From positions 1 to 64,000 of the forward strand of contig NZ_JBALOP010000041.1 in the NCBI RefSeq assembly GCF_036962685.1: a stretch of DNA of 64,000 nucleotides, in the 5' to 3' direction. A program made the translations under genes and the position numbers. Positions 8,640 through 17,539 of this stretch are shown piece after piece. The DNA comes from Ferdinandcohnia sp036962685 (lineage in GTDB: Bacteria; Bacillota; Bacilli; Bacillales; Bacillaceae_L). Below the pieces are notes generated by a model. The model did not search any database. It was not told the DNA's origin and saw only the letters and a list, made by a program, of their open reading frames with translations. Position 1 is the first letter of the stretch; each line of letters opens with the position of its first letter.

Positions 8640-9565
8640 TTGCTCTCACCACCTATTTTGGACTTGATGATTCGATTTATTGCCTTCTGGTCTAGATAAG
8701 GATGATCGACAATCGGAAGCTCACTCACAAAAGCTTCACCTGAATCTGTTTTCCCAACGAGTTTTATACTAAAATAAAAATAGCTGTCCCGTTCAGAATC
8801 AAACTGCATAAAGAAACGGATATATTCATTTTGTTCTATATTTAAGGGTAGTAAATCTTCACTTAATAAAACTCCAGGTAGCTTCTTCCATTCCTTATTG
8901 CGTTCCTCCTCAAACCATTCAGGATAATCTGAATCTTCCATAGGTTTTTCGAGCTCACGCAATTTTTCCTGATCTCGGTCAACCTTAAGTAGAACGTGAT
9001 CAGTCAAATCCTCAGCAAAAGGAATCTCAACTTTCTCGATGGCAATTGCCTGATTTGTTACCATCAAGCTATCGGCAAGATGTTGGTTGCTGCTCGAACT
9101 CATTTTGAACTCAAATACATTGGGATTTTCAGTTCTTTTATGAAGGATAACCTCACCAATATCTGCTTGAATGGTTTTACCATCTGAAAAATGGACCTCC
9201 ATATCCGAAAATGAAAAAGGATTATCGCCTTCAATTGTTGGGATTGTCACGGTAACTGCTTTTAAATAATGGTGTGTAAATTCCTGTTCAAATTGAGGTG
9301 TCTGCGAATTCCACATAAAAAAGTCATTTGAAACAGGATAAGTTTCGATTCCATTAATCATTACATAATTTGCTGTCGATGTGTCCGACTTGTTTGTTAA
9401 GTAATAGAAAGTAAGCGTCGTTTCATCTTCTTCATTCATGGTTATTTCATAAAAATGCTCTAAAAAGAGTGGAGCGTCCAGTTGCTTCGATTGGAAATAC
9501 AGATAATTACCGATAAAGCTAAGGATGATGACCAAAATACTCACCCAGAATATTTTCACTTTCAC
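8636..9565 (-). CDS. Membrane-anchored extracytoplasmic protein of unknown function
   Basis: The 309-residue protein has one N-terminal transmembrane segment (about 4-22) and a large hydrophilic domain predicted outside the cell, rich in beta-type and acidic stretches. No cysteine lipobox is seen. It is coupled by a 4-base overlap to the multispanning protein at 8016-8639, which suggests a two-component membrane module. Function unknown. Confidence 0.7.
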   Translation of the reverse strand: MKVKIFWVSILVIILSFIGNYLYFQSKQLDAPLFLEHFYEITMNEEDETTLTFYYLTNKSDTSTANYVMINGIETYPVSNDFFMWNSQTPQFEQEFTHHYLKAVTVTIPTIEGDNPFSFSDMEVHFSDGKTIQADIGEVILHKRTENPNVFEFKMSSSSNQHLADSLMVTNQAIAIEKVEIPFAEDLTDHVLLKVDRDQEKLRELEKPMEDSDYPEWFEEERNKEWKKLPGVLLSEDLLPLNIEQNEYIRFFMQFDSERDSYFYFSIKLVGKTDSGEAFVSELPIVDHPYLDQKAINRIIKSKIGGESK

Positions 9566-9701
9566 ATAAGCCCCCCATTCTAAAAATCTCTAAACCTATT
9601 TTATCATCTGTCATTGGAATATTTTACAAATTTTTTGGAAATATGTGATAATAGGGTAAAAGAACGTTCTTATAGTCAATGGGAAAAGGGGGAATGTGCC
9701 A

Positions 9702-9911
9702 ATGTATTACGATAGCCTAGGTTCGATCATTAGTACACTATTATTCTTGTGGGTCGTTTTTCTTATTTTTCAAAGATTAGGCTATAACCGTCATCCAAAG
9801 AGCAATCCATGGAAAAAGGATATAATCCTAACGTTTATCCAAGCTCTGGTCGTCACGCTTATGCTTCCGTTTATAGGGATGTTTATGAAATACATATTAG
9901 GATGGGAATAA
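9702..9911 (+). CDS. Small two-helix membrane protein (69 aa)
   Basis: The ATG at 9702 has the ribosome site AAAAGGGGGA at optimal distance; the GTG six bases earlier would leave almost no spacing, so the ATG is preferred. The product has two hydrophobic segments (about 8-25 and 43-63) separated by a basic, Pro/Asn-containing loop. No family is recognised. It is divergent from the 8636-9565 gene. Confidence 0.65.
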   Translation: MYYDSLGSIISTLLFLWVVFLIFQRLGYNRHPKSNPWKKDIILTFIQALVVTLMLPFIGMFMKYILGWE

Positions 9912-9965
9912 GGTCATTTTCTTCGGAAAGTGGCTACTTTTTTGCGATAAATCTTTTTGAAATGG

Positions 9966-9996
9966 TGCGATAATTTTGAGGCAATATCGTCTAATG
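9966..9996 (+). promoter_or_regulatory. Candidate ECF-type promoter for sigma factor gene
   Basis: CGTCTAATG (9988-9996) matches the -10 element often seen in autoregulated ECF promoters and lies just before the AGAAGG ribosome site. The expected GAAAC-type -35 is not clear; TGCGATAATTTT occupies that place and a similar TGCGATAAAT occurs about 25 bases earlier. Confidence 0.35.
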
Positions 9997-10015
9997 TTAT
10001 AGAAGGAAAAATAAA

Positions 10016-10546
10016 TTGGGAGAAAATTTGGACATGGAAGATAAAGAGATCATTTCAGATTGGTTCCATCAATATAGCGATGATATCTACAATTTTCTGT
10101 TGTATCGATTAGGGAAAGCAGATGTTGAGGATATGGTTCAGGAGGTTTTTATAAGGGCAATGAAGGGGCTTCATGCTTTTAAAGGCAACTCTAATCCAAG
10201 GACCTGGCTTTACAGTATAGCAAGGAACATCGCGATTGATGAAATCAGGAGGAGAAATCGAAATAAATGGAGAACGATGCTGTCTTTTGATTCCAGTCAT
10301 GAACCAAGGACGGATCAAACACCAGAGCAGCTTCTTCATTTATCTGAAGAAAACAGAATACTGTACGAAGCAATTCAAACCTTAAAATCCAGTTATCGAG
10401 ACGTGATTGTTTTAAGAGGAATCAAAGGGTTGTCTATTCAGGAAACGGCAGAAATTTTACAATGGAGTGAAAATAAAACGCGGTCGACCTATCATCGGGC
10501 CAAAATTACCCTACAGCAACGGGTAGGAGGTGCTATAAATGAATGA
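10016..10546 (+). CDS. ECF-subfamily RNA polymerase sigma factor
   Basis: The 176-residue protein has sigma region 2 (about 15-85, including DVEDMVQEVFIRAMKG and FKGNSNPRTWLYSIARN) and region 4 (about 115-168, SIQETAEILQWSENKTRSTY). There is no region 3, as in ECF factors. TTG at 10016 has AGAAGG nine bases upstream; an in-frame ATG at 10034 is an alternative. The next gene overlaps by 8 bases and encodes a membrane protein of anti-sigma type, so this is a cell-envelope signalling pair. The inducing signal is unknown. Confidence 0.88.
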   Translation: MGENLDMEDKEIISDWFHQYSDDIYNFLLYRLGKADVEDMVQEVFIRAMKGLHAFKGNSNPRTWLYSIARNIAIDEIRRRNRNKWRTMLSFDSSHEPRTDQTPEQLLHLSEENRILYEAIQTLKSSYRDVIVLRGIKGLSIQETAEILQWSENKTRSTYHRAKITLQQRVGGAINE

Positions 10547-11267
10547 TCATTTGGAAAATCAACTGCGATCAATGCCAACAGCGAATCTTGGCTTTGAAAA
10601 CAAGAAAAGAATACACCAAACGTTGATGAACTATGAGGAACATCCAGTTCAAAGGACGTTGAAAAACATGAAGTGGGTGCTACCTACCATTGGAGGTCTA
10701 GTAGTCGTTGCGCTTTTAGCCTTTTTCATATGGACCTTGCCACAAAACCCGTTTTCACATCAGGCTTTTTTGGGGGAAGAACAGCTTAGTGAAATTAAGG
10801 AAATCGAGGACGTTGAAAGGACGATCATCTTACCGACTTATGCACCATTTGAAGTCCACGAGATCAGCTTTTATCAGGATTACCTTGGACCAAAAGACTT
10901 CGGAAATGGTAAGGATGAACCATCACCACGTGATCCGATAGAAACAAAATTTTATAATCAAAACTTTATCTATTTATCAAAGGAAGACCCAGTAAAAATG
11001 ATGCAGGTAACTCTTTCAGATAGTTCGTTTGTACCTTTAGAAAATATCTCTTCATATGACAAGGATGACTTAATTAAATTTGGTGAGGGAAAAGTTGGAA
11101 GTTATTATTTTAATGGGACTTCCCAGATGTTTTATTGGGAGGAAATGGGACTGACAATAATGCTTCACGTGACAGTGGACACTAAAACAACATACCTAAG
11201 AACAGGACCAGTCCCAAAAGAAGAAATTATCAAAATAGCAGAGTCGTTTAGGGTATATAAAAAATAG
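10539..11267 (+). CDS. Putative membrane anti-sigma factor
   Basis: The 242-residue protein has a short cytoplasmic N-terminus (about 45 residues) that could hold the partner sigma factor. One membrane helix follows (WVLPTIGGLVVVALLAFFIW, about 46-65), then an extracytoplasmic domain. It overlaps the ECF sigma gene by 8 bases, the classic sigma/anti-sigma layout. No zinc-binding anti-sigma motif is seen. The assignment rests on topology and position. Confidence 0.7.
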   Translation: MNDHLENQLRSMPTANLGFENKKRIHQTLMNYEEHPVQRTLKNMKWVLPTIGGLVVVALLAFFIWTLPQNPFSHQAFLGEEQLSEIKEIEDVERTIILPTYAPFEVHEISFYQDYLGPKDFGNGKDEPSPRDPIETKFYNQNFIYLSKEDPVKMMQVTLSDSSFVPLENISSYDKDDLIKFGEGKVGSYYFNGTSQMFYWEEMGLTIMLHVTVDTKTTYLRTGPVPKEEIIKIAESFRVYKK

Positions 11268-11292
11268 ATTTATAAAAAGGGGGATGATTCAT

Positions 11293-11685
11293 TTGTACTT
11301 ACTTTTAATAGCCTTGTATGCAATAGGTATTGGTGCGGTAGGTTGTGCATTATTTATGCTTATGGTGCAGAAAGAAAGGAAGAAGGCATTGGTCATCGGA
11401 GTGGTTGGACTCCTTATTATCATCGGTGCCATGGTATCTAATAAACTACGTCCTGCCTATGAAAAAGAAAGCTCCATTTTGGTTGAAGAAACAGCCGTTA
11501 CAAACGAAAAAAATGGAGATGGACTATACGCATGTAAAGTCAATGATCCATATACAATGTTCCAGTATTTTGACGAAAGCAAGGAAAAAACAGAAGAATT
11601 TTGTTCGCAGTTCAAAGTGGGGGAAAGATATGATATCAAATACCGCTTTAAATCAGGGACATATACGATTTTAGAAGTGAAATGA
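11293..11685 (+). CDS. Membrane protein of ECF operon, unknown function
   Basis: The 130-residue product has two N-terminal helices (about 1-20 and 30-48) and a hydrophilic C-terminal domain containing two cysteines (YACKVNDPY and EEFCSQFKVG) that could form a disulfide outside the cell. The ATG at 11284 directly abuts the GGGGG ribosome site, so TTG at 11293, nine bases from it, is the better start. It is third in the sigma/anti-sigma operon and may belong to its regulon. Confidence 0.6.
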   Translation: MYLLLIALYAIGIGAVGCALFMLMVQKERKKALVIGVVGLLIIIGAMVSNKLRPAYEKESSILVEETAVTNEKNGDGLYACKVNDPYTMFQYFDESKEKTEEFCSQFKVGERYDIKYRFKSGTYTILEVK

Positions 11686-11700
11686 GACTGAGCAAATCCA

Positions 11701-11732
11701 AGAAGGCATTTGGCGACTTCCAAATGCCTTCT
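11701..11732. terminator. Hairpin between convergent genes
   Basis: AGAAGGCATTTGG and CCAAATGCCTTCT form a perfect 13-bp stem between convergent stop codons. There is no strong T run on either side, so termination efficiency is uncertain. Confidence 0.6.
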
Positions 11733-11738
11733 AGAATT

Positions 11739-12758
11739 TCACAACTCCCATGTAAACCATCTTCCATGCCCTTCCGTCTCGCCAACTACATTTTGATACT
11801 CTTTCCCATTCAGATAATAATCCAGATGGAGATTGCGGTCTTGAATATTATTATACAGATGAAAAATCTCACGTTCGGCTCCAATACGCTGAACCTGCTC
11901 TAGCAAACTTGTTTTCACGTCAGATGGCATTTGGTTAGCGACATGTGTGTGAAAGACACAAATCGCGAAGTCCTTTGGAATTTCCTCTGACAGGTCGCAA
12001 AGGAGTTCAACCCCATTCCCCTCAATCAACCGCAATTCATTTGCCTTCACATATTCCGCCGCTTTTTCAAATAATGCACGTCTTTCATGATGCTCTGGCC
12101 AAATGAGAGCTTGAAGCCAAAGTTCATTTTCTTGATCCTTTAAATTGATTGGTTGAAGATCAATGCCAATACGAGCAGCTACTGGCGGAATGAAGTCTTG
12201 TAGATTAGGAGTTTTGTTTCCCTTAATCTCGGAGGTAATATGTAGTGCAGAATCCTTGTTGCCGTACACCTCATTCGTACCATAAGAATAACTATACTGA
12301 TCCCATAACAGCTGCAACCCGGCACTTGTCCCAATTTCAATCAATGCCAATGGCTTCTTTACAGTGTTATAAATAGATTGGAAGGCTGGGAAGAGATAGG
12401 AGCAACGTCTAACCTCATTTGTTTGAACTAATTTCTCCTGTAAAAGGCTGATGATCTCATCAGAGAATTGAAGACAGAAATCTTTAAAATGTATAAAGGA
12501 TTCCTCCACGTTCCGAGGATTCGTCACAATACTAGGGTAAAACTCCCGAAGTTGATGGTCCTTTCCTTTTAATAATAGATAATGAACAGCTCCGAACAGC
12601 AAGTTGGATGAAGGCTGCCCTTTACGTGCATGTGAAGCTAACTCAAGGATGTCATCATCTTCCGTAATTTTTAAAGAAAGAAATTCATATAATCTGCTTG
12701 ACCCTTTACACTCGGTGATGGCAAAGTTTCGGAACTTAATAGACTGATTACTTTTCAT
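11739..12758 (-). CDS. DUF2332 family protein
   Basis: The 339-residue cytoplasmic protein belongs to the DUF2332 family, recognised from FYPSIVTNPRNVEES, QTNEVRRCSYLFPAF and ALIEIGTSAGLQLLWDQYSY. The GTSAGLQL segment resembles a nucleotide- or SAM-binding glycine loop, but no activity is established. The start was moved to the ATG at 12758 because TTGGAGGAAAATACG puts a perfect GGAGG eight bases before it. The upstream in-frame ATG lacks such a site. Confidence 0.8.
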   Translation of the reverse strand: MKSNQSIKFRNFAITECKGSSRLYEFLSLKITEDDDILELASHARKGQPSSNLLFGAVHYLLLKGKDHQLREFYPSIVTNPRNVEESFIHFKDFCLQFSDEIISLLQEKLVQTNEVRRCSYLFPAFQSIYNTVKKPLALIEIGTSAGLQLLWDQYSYSYGTNEVYGNKDSALHITSEIKGNKTPNLQDFIPPVAARIGIDLQPINLKDQENELWLQALIWPEHHERRALFEKAAEYVKANELRLIEGNGVELLCDLSEEIPKDFAICVFHTHVANQMPSDVKTSLLEQVQRIGAEREIFHLYNNIQDRNLHLDYYLNGKEYQNVVGETEGHGRWFTWEL

Positions 12759-12847
12759 CGTATTTTCCTCCAATAATTTTTTGAACTTGACCCTCAAACC
12801 AAGATAAGCCCATCCGAATCATTTAAGTGAAAGGTTTGGTGGGCTAC

Positions 12848-12985
12848 ATGAATGAAAATGCTATTAGATTTAGCTATGATGAAATCGACCAACTTATTGA
12901 AGCGATGGATAAGGATGTTTGGAAAGATATAAATTGGAAATTTGTAACGGATGAAGAAATGGAATCTTTATTAAGTACCCCCTAA
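12848..12985 (+). CDS. Possible acidic miniprotein (45 aa)
   Basis: A 45-codon frame encodes a Trp-containing, strongly acidic peptide (DKDVWKDINWKF then VTDEEMESLL) with no membrane segment. GGTGG lies five bases before ATG. It is divergent from the DUF2332 gene. No family is recognised. Codon use and residue composition look protein-like, but the length leaves doubt. Confidence 0.4.
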   Translation: MNENAIRFSYDEIDQLIEAMDKDVWKDINWKFVTDEEMESLLSTP

Positions 12986-13018
12986 GGTGGAGGCCATAGG
13001 GGCTTATTTGTGTTATCG

Positions 13019-13732
13019 TTAATCCTCTACCCAGTCAAGACCTTCGTTTATGATTAGATTGTAAAGCCTATTTTCACCACTTATCTGATAATGCTCACCG
13101 TTAATCTGAATATGATCTTCGTTCAAAAAAATCATGGAAGATTCGTTACCATAGTGAAAACTAATGTTCATTTCGTGCAAGGTAAAATTAAAATAATCCG
13201 ACTTTATAATCTCCATATCTGATGGTTCAGTTATCAATTTATTTATAAATGCTGGATCGCTTATTGTGGTTTTCAAGTAAATATCCTTGTTATTCTTAGT
13301 TTCTTTAGGCCATAAAATGGTTATCTTATTCGTTTTCTCCGCGTCTAATAACTCACTTATTTCCTCACCATAGGTAGTATGCTTGATGATGTCATCTACA
13401 AAAAAGATCACCCAGGTTGCCATGACTCCAACACCAAGTAGTAAAAGGGATAATTTATACTTCTTTCCTTCTACATACTTCCATTCCATGAATGCCTGAA
13501 ATCCCCAATACATGATTAGCACCAAAATTAATAACCATTTAAAGGTATCTGTTTCATTATAATCAACCATAAAAATACCAATCATAGCTGGGATTAAAAT
13601 GAGAATGCTCCCCACCCGATATTTCACGCTTCCATCAGACTCCATGACATTATATCCAGGTTCCAATCTTTTTCCTACTAATCTATCAACGACTCCAAGT
13701 AGGGATAAAAACAATGCTAAAATAATCCACAT
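13019..13732 (-). CDS. Membrane protein with C-terminal extracytoplasmic domain, DUF4181-like
   Basis: The 237-residue protein has four hydrophobic helices in its first 125 residues and a soluble C-terminal domain of about 110 residues. The N-terminal segment (VDRLVGKRLEPGYNV followed by paired helices) recalls the Bacillus DUF4181 group, but I hold this loosely. It stands alone between divergent and convergent neighbours. Function unknown. Confidence 0.6.
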   Translation of the reverse strand: MWIILALFLSLLGVVDRLVGKRLEPGYNVMESDGSVKYRVGSILILIPAMIGIFMVDYNETDTFKWLLILVLIMYWGFQAFMEWKYVEGKKYKLSLLLLGVGVMATWVIFFVDDIIKHTTYGEEISELLDAEKTNKITILWPKETKNNKDIYLKTTISDPAFINKLITEPSDMEIIKSDYFNFTLHEMNISFHYGNESSMIFLNEDHIQINGEHYQISGENRLYNLIINEGLDWVED

Positions 13733-13890
13733 ACAGTGACCTCCGGTAAAAACAGGCTCTTTAGTCCATTATATGAGTGGATGGGTAAATATTCCAGAAA
13801 AAGTTAAGCGTAATTTTTGTACAAATTCCACTAACATGTCAAAATAAAATGGAAATAGGAAAGACTGTGAAGATAAAAGGAGTGGACGAA

Positions 13891-14745
13891 ATGACTTCCC
13901 TTTTTAAAAGAGATATAAAAGATCATTGGTATGTAAAATACAACAATAATGGCAATCCGCATGTACAGCAAGGCTTTGTGTTACCTCCGAATCGGTTTGA
14001 GGATTTTGATCCATTTCTCATTATGGCCGAGGATTGGTACAAGCATGGAGCTTTTCCAGACCATCCACACCGCGGATTTCAAACAATTACCTATGTCATC
14101 GATGGACGTCTAGAGCACATTGATAACCATGGCGGCAATTCTATTTTAGAGGCTGGGGACGTCCAGTATATGAATGCCGGAAGCGGTGCAAGACATGCAG
14201 AGGAACCGGTTGATCAAGACATCGCACATACACTACAGCTTTGGTTGAACCTGCCTCGTTCCTTAAAAAACACAAAGACAACCTACCAAAATGTTTACGT
14301 GGAGCATGTGCCAGTTGTCCAAGTCGAAGGTGGAGAATTGAAGGTGTACTCTGGTGAAATTGCAGGTGTTAAAGGACCAATGAATAGCTTAGTACCAATA
14401 ACAATGACCGAGATTTCTCTAGCAAAAGGAGCAACCTACAAACACATTTTACCTGAAAATCATAATGCATTTGTTTACGTGCTTTCTGGTGAATTAGAGC
14501 TTGGTGAAAGTAAGACAAGCTTGAAAAAAACAGGGGCAGCAACCCTTACTTTTAACGAAAATGGTGAAAATGAAAGTGAGTTTACAGTAGAGGCAAATAG
14601 TCGTGCAAAAATCCTTGTCTTATCTGGGGCTCCACTAAGGGAAGAGATTGTTGCTTATGGTCCATTTGTTATGAACTCAATGGAAGAGGTCCAACAAGCA
14701 TATCGCGATTTCCACGAAGGAAAATTTGGCCCGCCGGCAGAATAA
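13891..14745 (+). CDS. Pirin family protein
   Basis: The 284-residue bicupin protein has the pirin metal site in its N-terminal cupin: HPHRGFQTITYVIDGRLEHI provides the His ligands, and MNAGSGARHAEEP follows. Bacterial pirins include quercetinases and redox-sensing regulators. The ATG at 13891 is chosen because AAAGGAG lies eight bases before it; the ATG 14 codons upstream has no ribosome site. The glutaredoxin gene begins 16 bases after the stop codon and is probably cotranscribed, which would fit a redox role. Confidence 0.88.
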   Translation: MTSLFKRDIKDHWYVKYNNNGNPHVQQGFVLPPNRFEDFDPFLIMAEDWYKHGAFPDHPHRGFQTITYVIDGRLEHIDNHGGNSILEAGDVQYMNAGSGARHAEEPVDQDIAHTLQLWLNLPRSLKNTKTTYQNVYVEHVPVVQVEGGELKVYSGEIAGVKGPMNSLVPITMTEISLAKGATYKHILPENHNAFVYVLSGELELGESKTSLKKTGAATLTFNENGENESEFTVEANSRAKILVLSGAPLREEIVAYGPFVMNSMEEVQQAYRDFHEGKFGPPAE

Positions 14746-14761
14746 AGGAGATTACAAAAAT

Positions 14762-15004
14762 ATGGCGAATGAAGTAATAGTTTACACTACAAATGATTGT
14801 GTCGAGTGCAGCTTTGTCAAAAAGGTACTTACCGAAAATGGGATTCCATTCGATGTACGAAATATTGCGGAAAACGAAGCCTATCAAAAAGAAGTGGAAC
14901 GGTTCGGATTCTTAGGCGTACCGGTAACAGTTGTAGGAGACCGTGCTGTTAAAGGTTTTACTCCTGAACTAATTGAACTGCTTGAACCGCTAAAAAAAGA
15001 TTAA
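14762..15004 (+). CDS. Glutaredoxin family protein (NrdH/YruB-like)
   Basis: The 80-residue thioredoxin-fold protein has the active-site motif CVEC (residues 13-16), the cis-proline segment FLGVPVTVV and the C-terminal KGFTPELIELL typical of NrdH-type glutaredoxins. It reduces disulfides using an external reductant. The ATG at 14762 follows the AAAGGAG that also spans the pirin stop codon. Confidence 0.88.
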   Translation: MANEVIVYTTNDCVECSFVKKVLTENGIPFDVRNIAENEAYQKEVERFGFLGVPVTVVGDRAVKGFTPELIELLEPLKKD

Positions 15005-15069
15005 CTGAAGTCTTTTTGGAGAAGAATGGTAAATGGGGAATTCACACCCCATAAATGATGGAATAAAAT

Positions 15070-15477
15070 ATGGCATCAAAATTAATGGGTGAACTTATGG
15101 AAAAAATCAAAAACTGGGCAAAGAAACTAAAAAAACAAATATTCGTTCTTTATTTTGCATACAAGGATGCACGAGTTCCATGGTATGCAAAGCTTTTTAC
15201 AGCTGGAGTGGTGGCTTATACCTTCAGCCCAATCGACCTTATTCCAGATTTCATTCCAATCCTTGGATACCTAGATGAGGTCATTCTTGTTCCAATCGGA
15301 ATCATGTTTGCGATGAAAATGATCCCAAAGGCTGTTATAGCCGACTGTGAAGTAAAAGCAGAAGAATTAATAAAAAATGGTAAGCCGAAAAATTGGGTAG
15401 CAGGGGCGCTCATTCTTCTACTCTGGTCGCTTCTTTTCATCTGGATTGCCATAAAAGCGTATCAATATTTCCTGTGA
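15070..15477 (+). CDS. DUF1232 (YkvA family) membrane protein
   Basis: The 135-residue protein has the DUF1232 signature AYTFSPIDLIPDFIPILGYLDE (about residues 53-74), in which short hydrophobic stretches carry conserved Pro and acidic residues. A C-terminal transmembrane helix is present. The molecular function is not known. The start is uncertain: ATG 15070 or ATG 15097 (GGGTG upstream) are both possible. It sits 65 bases after the glutaredoxin gene. Confidence 0.75.
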   Translation: MASKLMGELMEKIKNWAKKLKKQIFVLYFAYKDARVPWYAKLFTAGVVAYTFSPIDLIPDFIPILGYLDEVILVPIGIMFAMKMIPKAVIADCEVKAEELIKNGKPKNWVAGALILLLWSLLFIWIAIKAYQYFL

Positions 15478-15478
15478 A

Positions 15479-15510
15479 CTTGCATTTTAAGTTAAATGCA
15501 GGTTTTCCTT
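15479..15510 (+). terminator. Intrinsic terminator after YkvA-like gene
   Basis: CTTGCATTT pairs with AAATGCAGG and is followed by TTTTCCTTT. Confidence 0.75.
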
Positions 15511-15676
15511 TACTAGTGGAGATAGAAAAGAATTTTTGTGGATAGAAGGTTGAATAAGGATGACAGAGCAGAGTTGTCGACGATTAGACAAGCCACAAAC
15601 ACCTAAAAAAACGCTCCCAGTTATCAAATTATTATGATTAATTTTGCTCCAATCTGATGTTTATGCTGTTTTTACG

Positions 15677-15918
15677 TGGTATAATGATAAAAATGAAGAA
15701 TTAGATTTTAGTATAACAAAAGAGGGAACGCGGGTTGTCGGAACTCCATGATCCTCTTTTTGAACTTCTCACTTTTAACGGCTTTTAAATAGCCTATAAT
15801 TATATTGAATTATTAGTCTATAAAAAACTGCCATCCTGATATGGCTTTGATTGAGACGAAAAAGAGGTTGTCCGACACTGGTGAGCCCGATTTTGTGACC
15901 GCCTTCATCTTTTTTGTC
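15677..15918 (+). promoter_or_regulatory. Promoter and structured leader of mqo
   Basis: An extended -10 (TGGTATAAT, 15677-15685) starts a leader of about 250 bases. It contains a terminator-like hairpin (AAAAGAGG 15718-15725 with CCTCTTTT 15753-15760) and a second long-range stem (GACGAAAAAGA near 15854 with TCTTTTTTGTC near 15908). GTTGTCGGA and TGTCCGACA, 120 bases apart, are largely complementary and could form an alternative pairing. No known riboswitch class is recognised. Confidence 0.45.
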
Positions 15919-15947
15919 TAAATTTTAAGAAGAAAAGGTTGATAAAA

Positions 15948-17468
15948 ATGAGCAACATAGAAACCAAAACAGATGTCATTTTAATCGGCGCTGGAATCAT
16001 GAGTGCGACATTAGGAACACTCTTAAAGCAATTAGTGCCGGAATGGAACATTACCGTTTTTGAAAAGCTCGACAAGCCAGGAGAGGAAAGCTCTCACGAA
16101 ATGAATAACGCTGGTACAGGGCATGCAGCACTGTGCGAGCTTAACTACACCGTTGAAAAACCAGACGGAACATTAGATATTAAGAAAGCGATTAACGTTA
16201 ACGAACAATTCCAGGTTTCCAAGCAATTTTGGGCATATCTTGTGGAGAACAATCTAATTCGCAACCCACAGGATTTCATCATGCCACTGCCACATATAAG
16301 TATGGTGCAAGGCGAAAAAGACGTTGCTTTTTTAAAGAAACGTTTTGAAGCGCTATCAAACAATCCATTGTTTAAAGGGATGGAATATTCCGATGACCCT
16401 TCAAAATTAATGGAATGGATACCACTTATTGTGAAGGACCGCACATCCAATGAACCAATTGCAGCTACAAAAGCAGACGCTGGAACAGATGTTAACTTCG
16501 GAAATTTAACACGCATGCTGTTTGACCACTTAAAGAATAAAAATGTCAAAATTAATTACAACCATAGTGTCAAAGATGTAAAACGTTCAAGTGACGGTTT
16601 ATGGGATTTAAAGGTGAAAAATGAAGGTAATGGTCAAGTTGAACACCATAAAGCCAAATTTGTCTTCATCGGAGGCGGAGGAGGAAGTCTTCATTTACTC
16701 CAAAAATCCGGTATCCCTGAAGGAAGACATATTGGTGGATTCCCAGTTAGCGGAATTTTCATGGTATGTAAAAATCCGGAAGTCATTGAAAAGCATCACG
16801 CAAAGGTATACGGAAAAGCAAAGGTTGGAGCGCCACCTATGTCTGTTCCGCATCTTGACACACGATATATTGATAATAAGAAATCATTGCTGTTTGGACC
16901 ATTTGCGGGCTTCTCTCCAAAATTCCTTAAAACGGGTTCAAACTTAGATCTAATCACGTCCGTAAAACATGATAATTTGTTAACAATGTTAGCTGCAGGT
17001 GTAAAAGAAATGGCACTAACAAAATACTTGATTCAGCAAGTTTTGTTAACAAAGGAACAGCGCATGGAAGAATTGCGTGAATTCATCCCAAATGCTAAGA
17101 GTGAAGATTGGGATTTAGTGGTTGCGGGCCAACGTGTTCAGGTAATCAAGGACACCGAAGCTGGCGGCAAAGGAACACTCCAATTTGGTACTGAAGTCAT
17201 AACAGCCGCTGACGGCTCAATTGCAGCTTTACTAGGTGCATCACCAGGTGCTTCAACCGCTGTTCATGTTATGCTCGAAGTGATTAAAAAGTGCTTCCCG
17301 CAATATATGTTAGAATGGGAGCCAAAAATCAAAGACATGATTCCTTCATATGGTCTATCCCTCATGGAGCACCCAGATCTGCTCGCTAAAATTAATGCTT
17401 CAACAGGGGAGGCTCTTGGCCTAATCGAAAAAGAAGAGCAAGAACAAAAGGAACTTGTCATGAATTAA
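15948..17468 (+). CDS. mqo: Malate:quinone oxidoreductase
   Basis: The 506-residue FAD enzyme oxidises malate to oxaloacetate and passes electrons to the quinone pool at the membrane. The FAD-binding motif LIGAGIMSATLGTLL lies near residue 10, followed by GEESSHEMNNAGTGHAALCE, and later FVFIGGGGGSLHLLQKSGIPE and ALLGASPGASTAV, all typical of Mqo. The ATG at 15948 is chosen over a TTG nine bases upstream because AAAAGG then has normal spacing. It is monocistronic between a structured leader and a terminator. Confidence 0.95.
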   Translation: MSNIETKTDVILIGAGIMSATLGTLLKQLVPEWNITVFEKLDKPGEESSHEMNNAGTGHAALCELNYTVEKPDGTLDIKKAINVNEQFQVSKQFWAYLVENNLIRNPQDFIMPLPHISMVQGEKDVAFLKKRFEALSNNPLFKGMEYSDDPSKLMEWIPLIVKDRTSNEPIAATKADAGTDVNFGNLTRMLFDHLKNKNVKINYNHSVKDVKRSSDGLWDLKVKNEGNGQVEHHKAKFVFIGGGGGSLHLLQKSGIPEGRHIGGFPVSGIFMVCKNPEVIEKHHAKVYGKAKVGAPPMSVPHLDTRYIDNKKSLLFGPFAGFSPKFLKTGSNLDLITSVKHDNLLTMLAAGVKEMALTKYLIQQVLLTKEQRMEELREFIPNAKSEDWDLVVAGQRVQVIKDTEAGGKGTLQFGTEVITAADGSIAALLGASPGASTAVHVMLEVIKKCFPQYMLEWEPKIKDMIPSYGLSLMEHPDLLAKINASTGEALGLIEKEEQEQKELVMN

Positions 17469-17488
17469 AAGAATTCTAGAATAAAAGG

Positions 17489-17522
17489 ACCTTCAATCTC
17501 GATTGGGATTGGAGGTTTTTTC
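17489..17522 (+). terminator. Intrinsic terminator after mqo
   Basis: ACCTTCAATC pairs with GATTGGAGGT and is followed by seven T. Confidence 0.88.
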
Positions 17523-17539
17523 CATTAAGTAAGGCAGGA

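Noticed and set aside
15718..15870. Complete insertion sequence before mqo
   Set aside because: Only short GTTGTC/TGTCCGAC segments remain; there is no transposase frame or clear target duplication.
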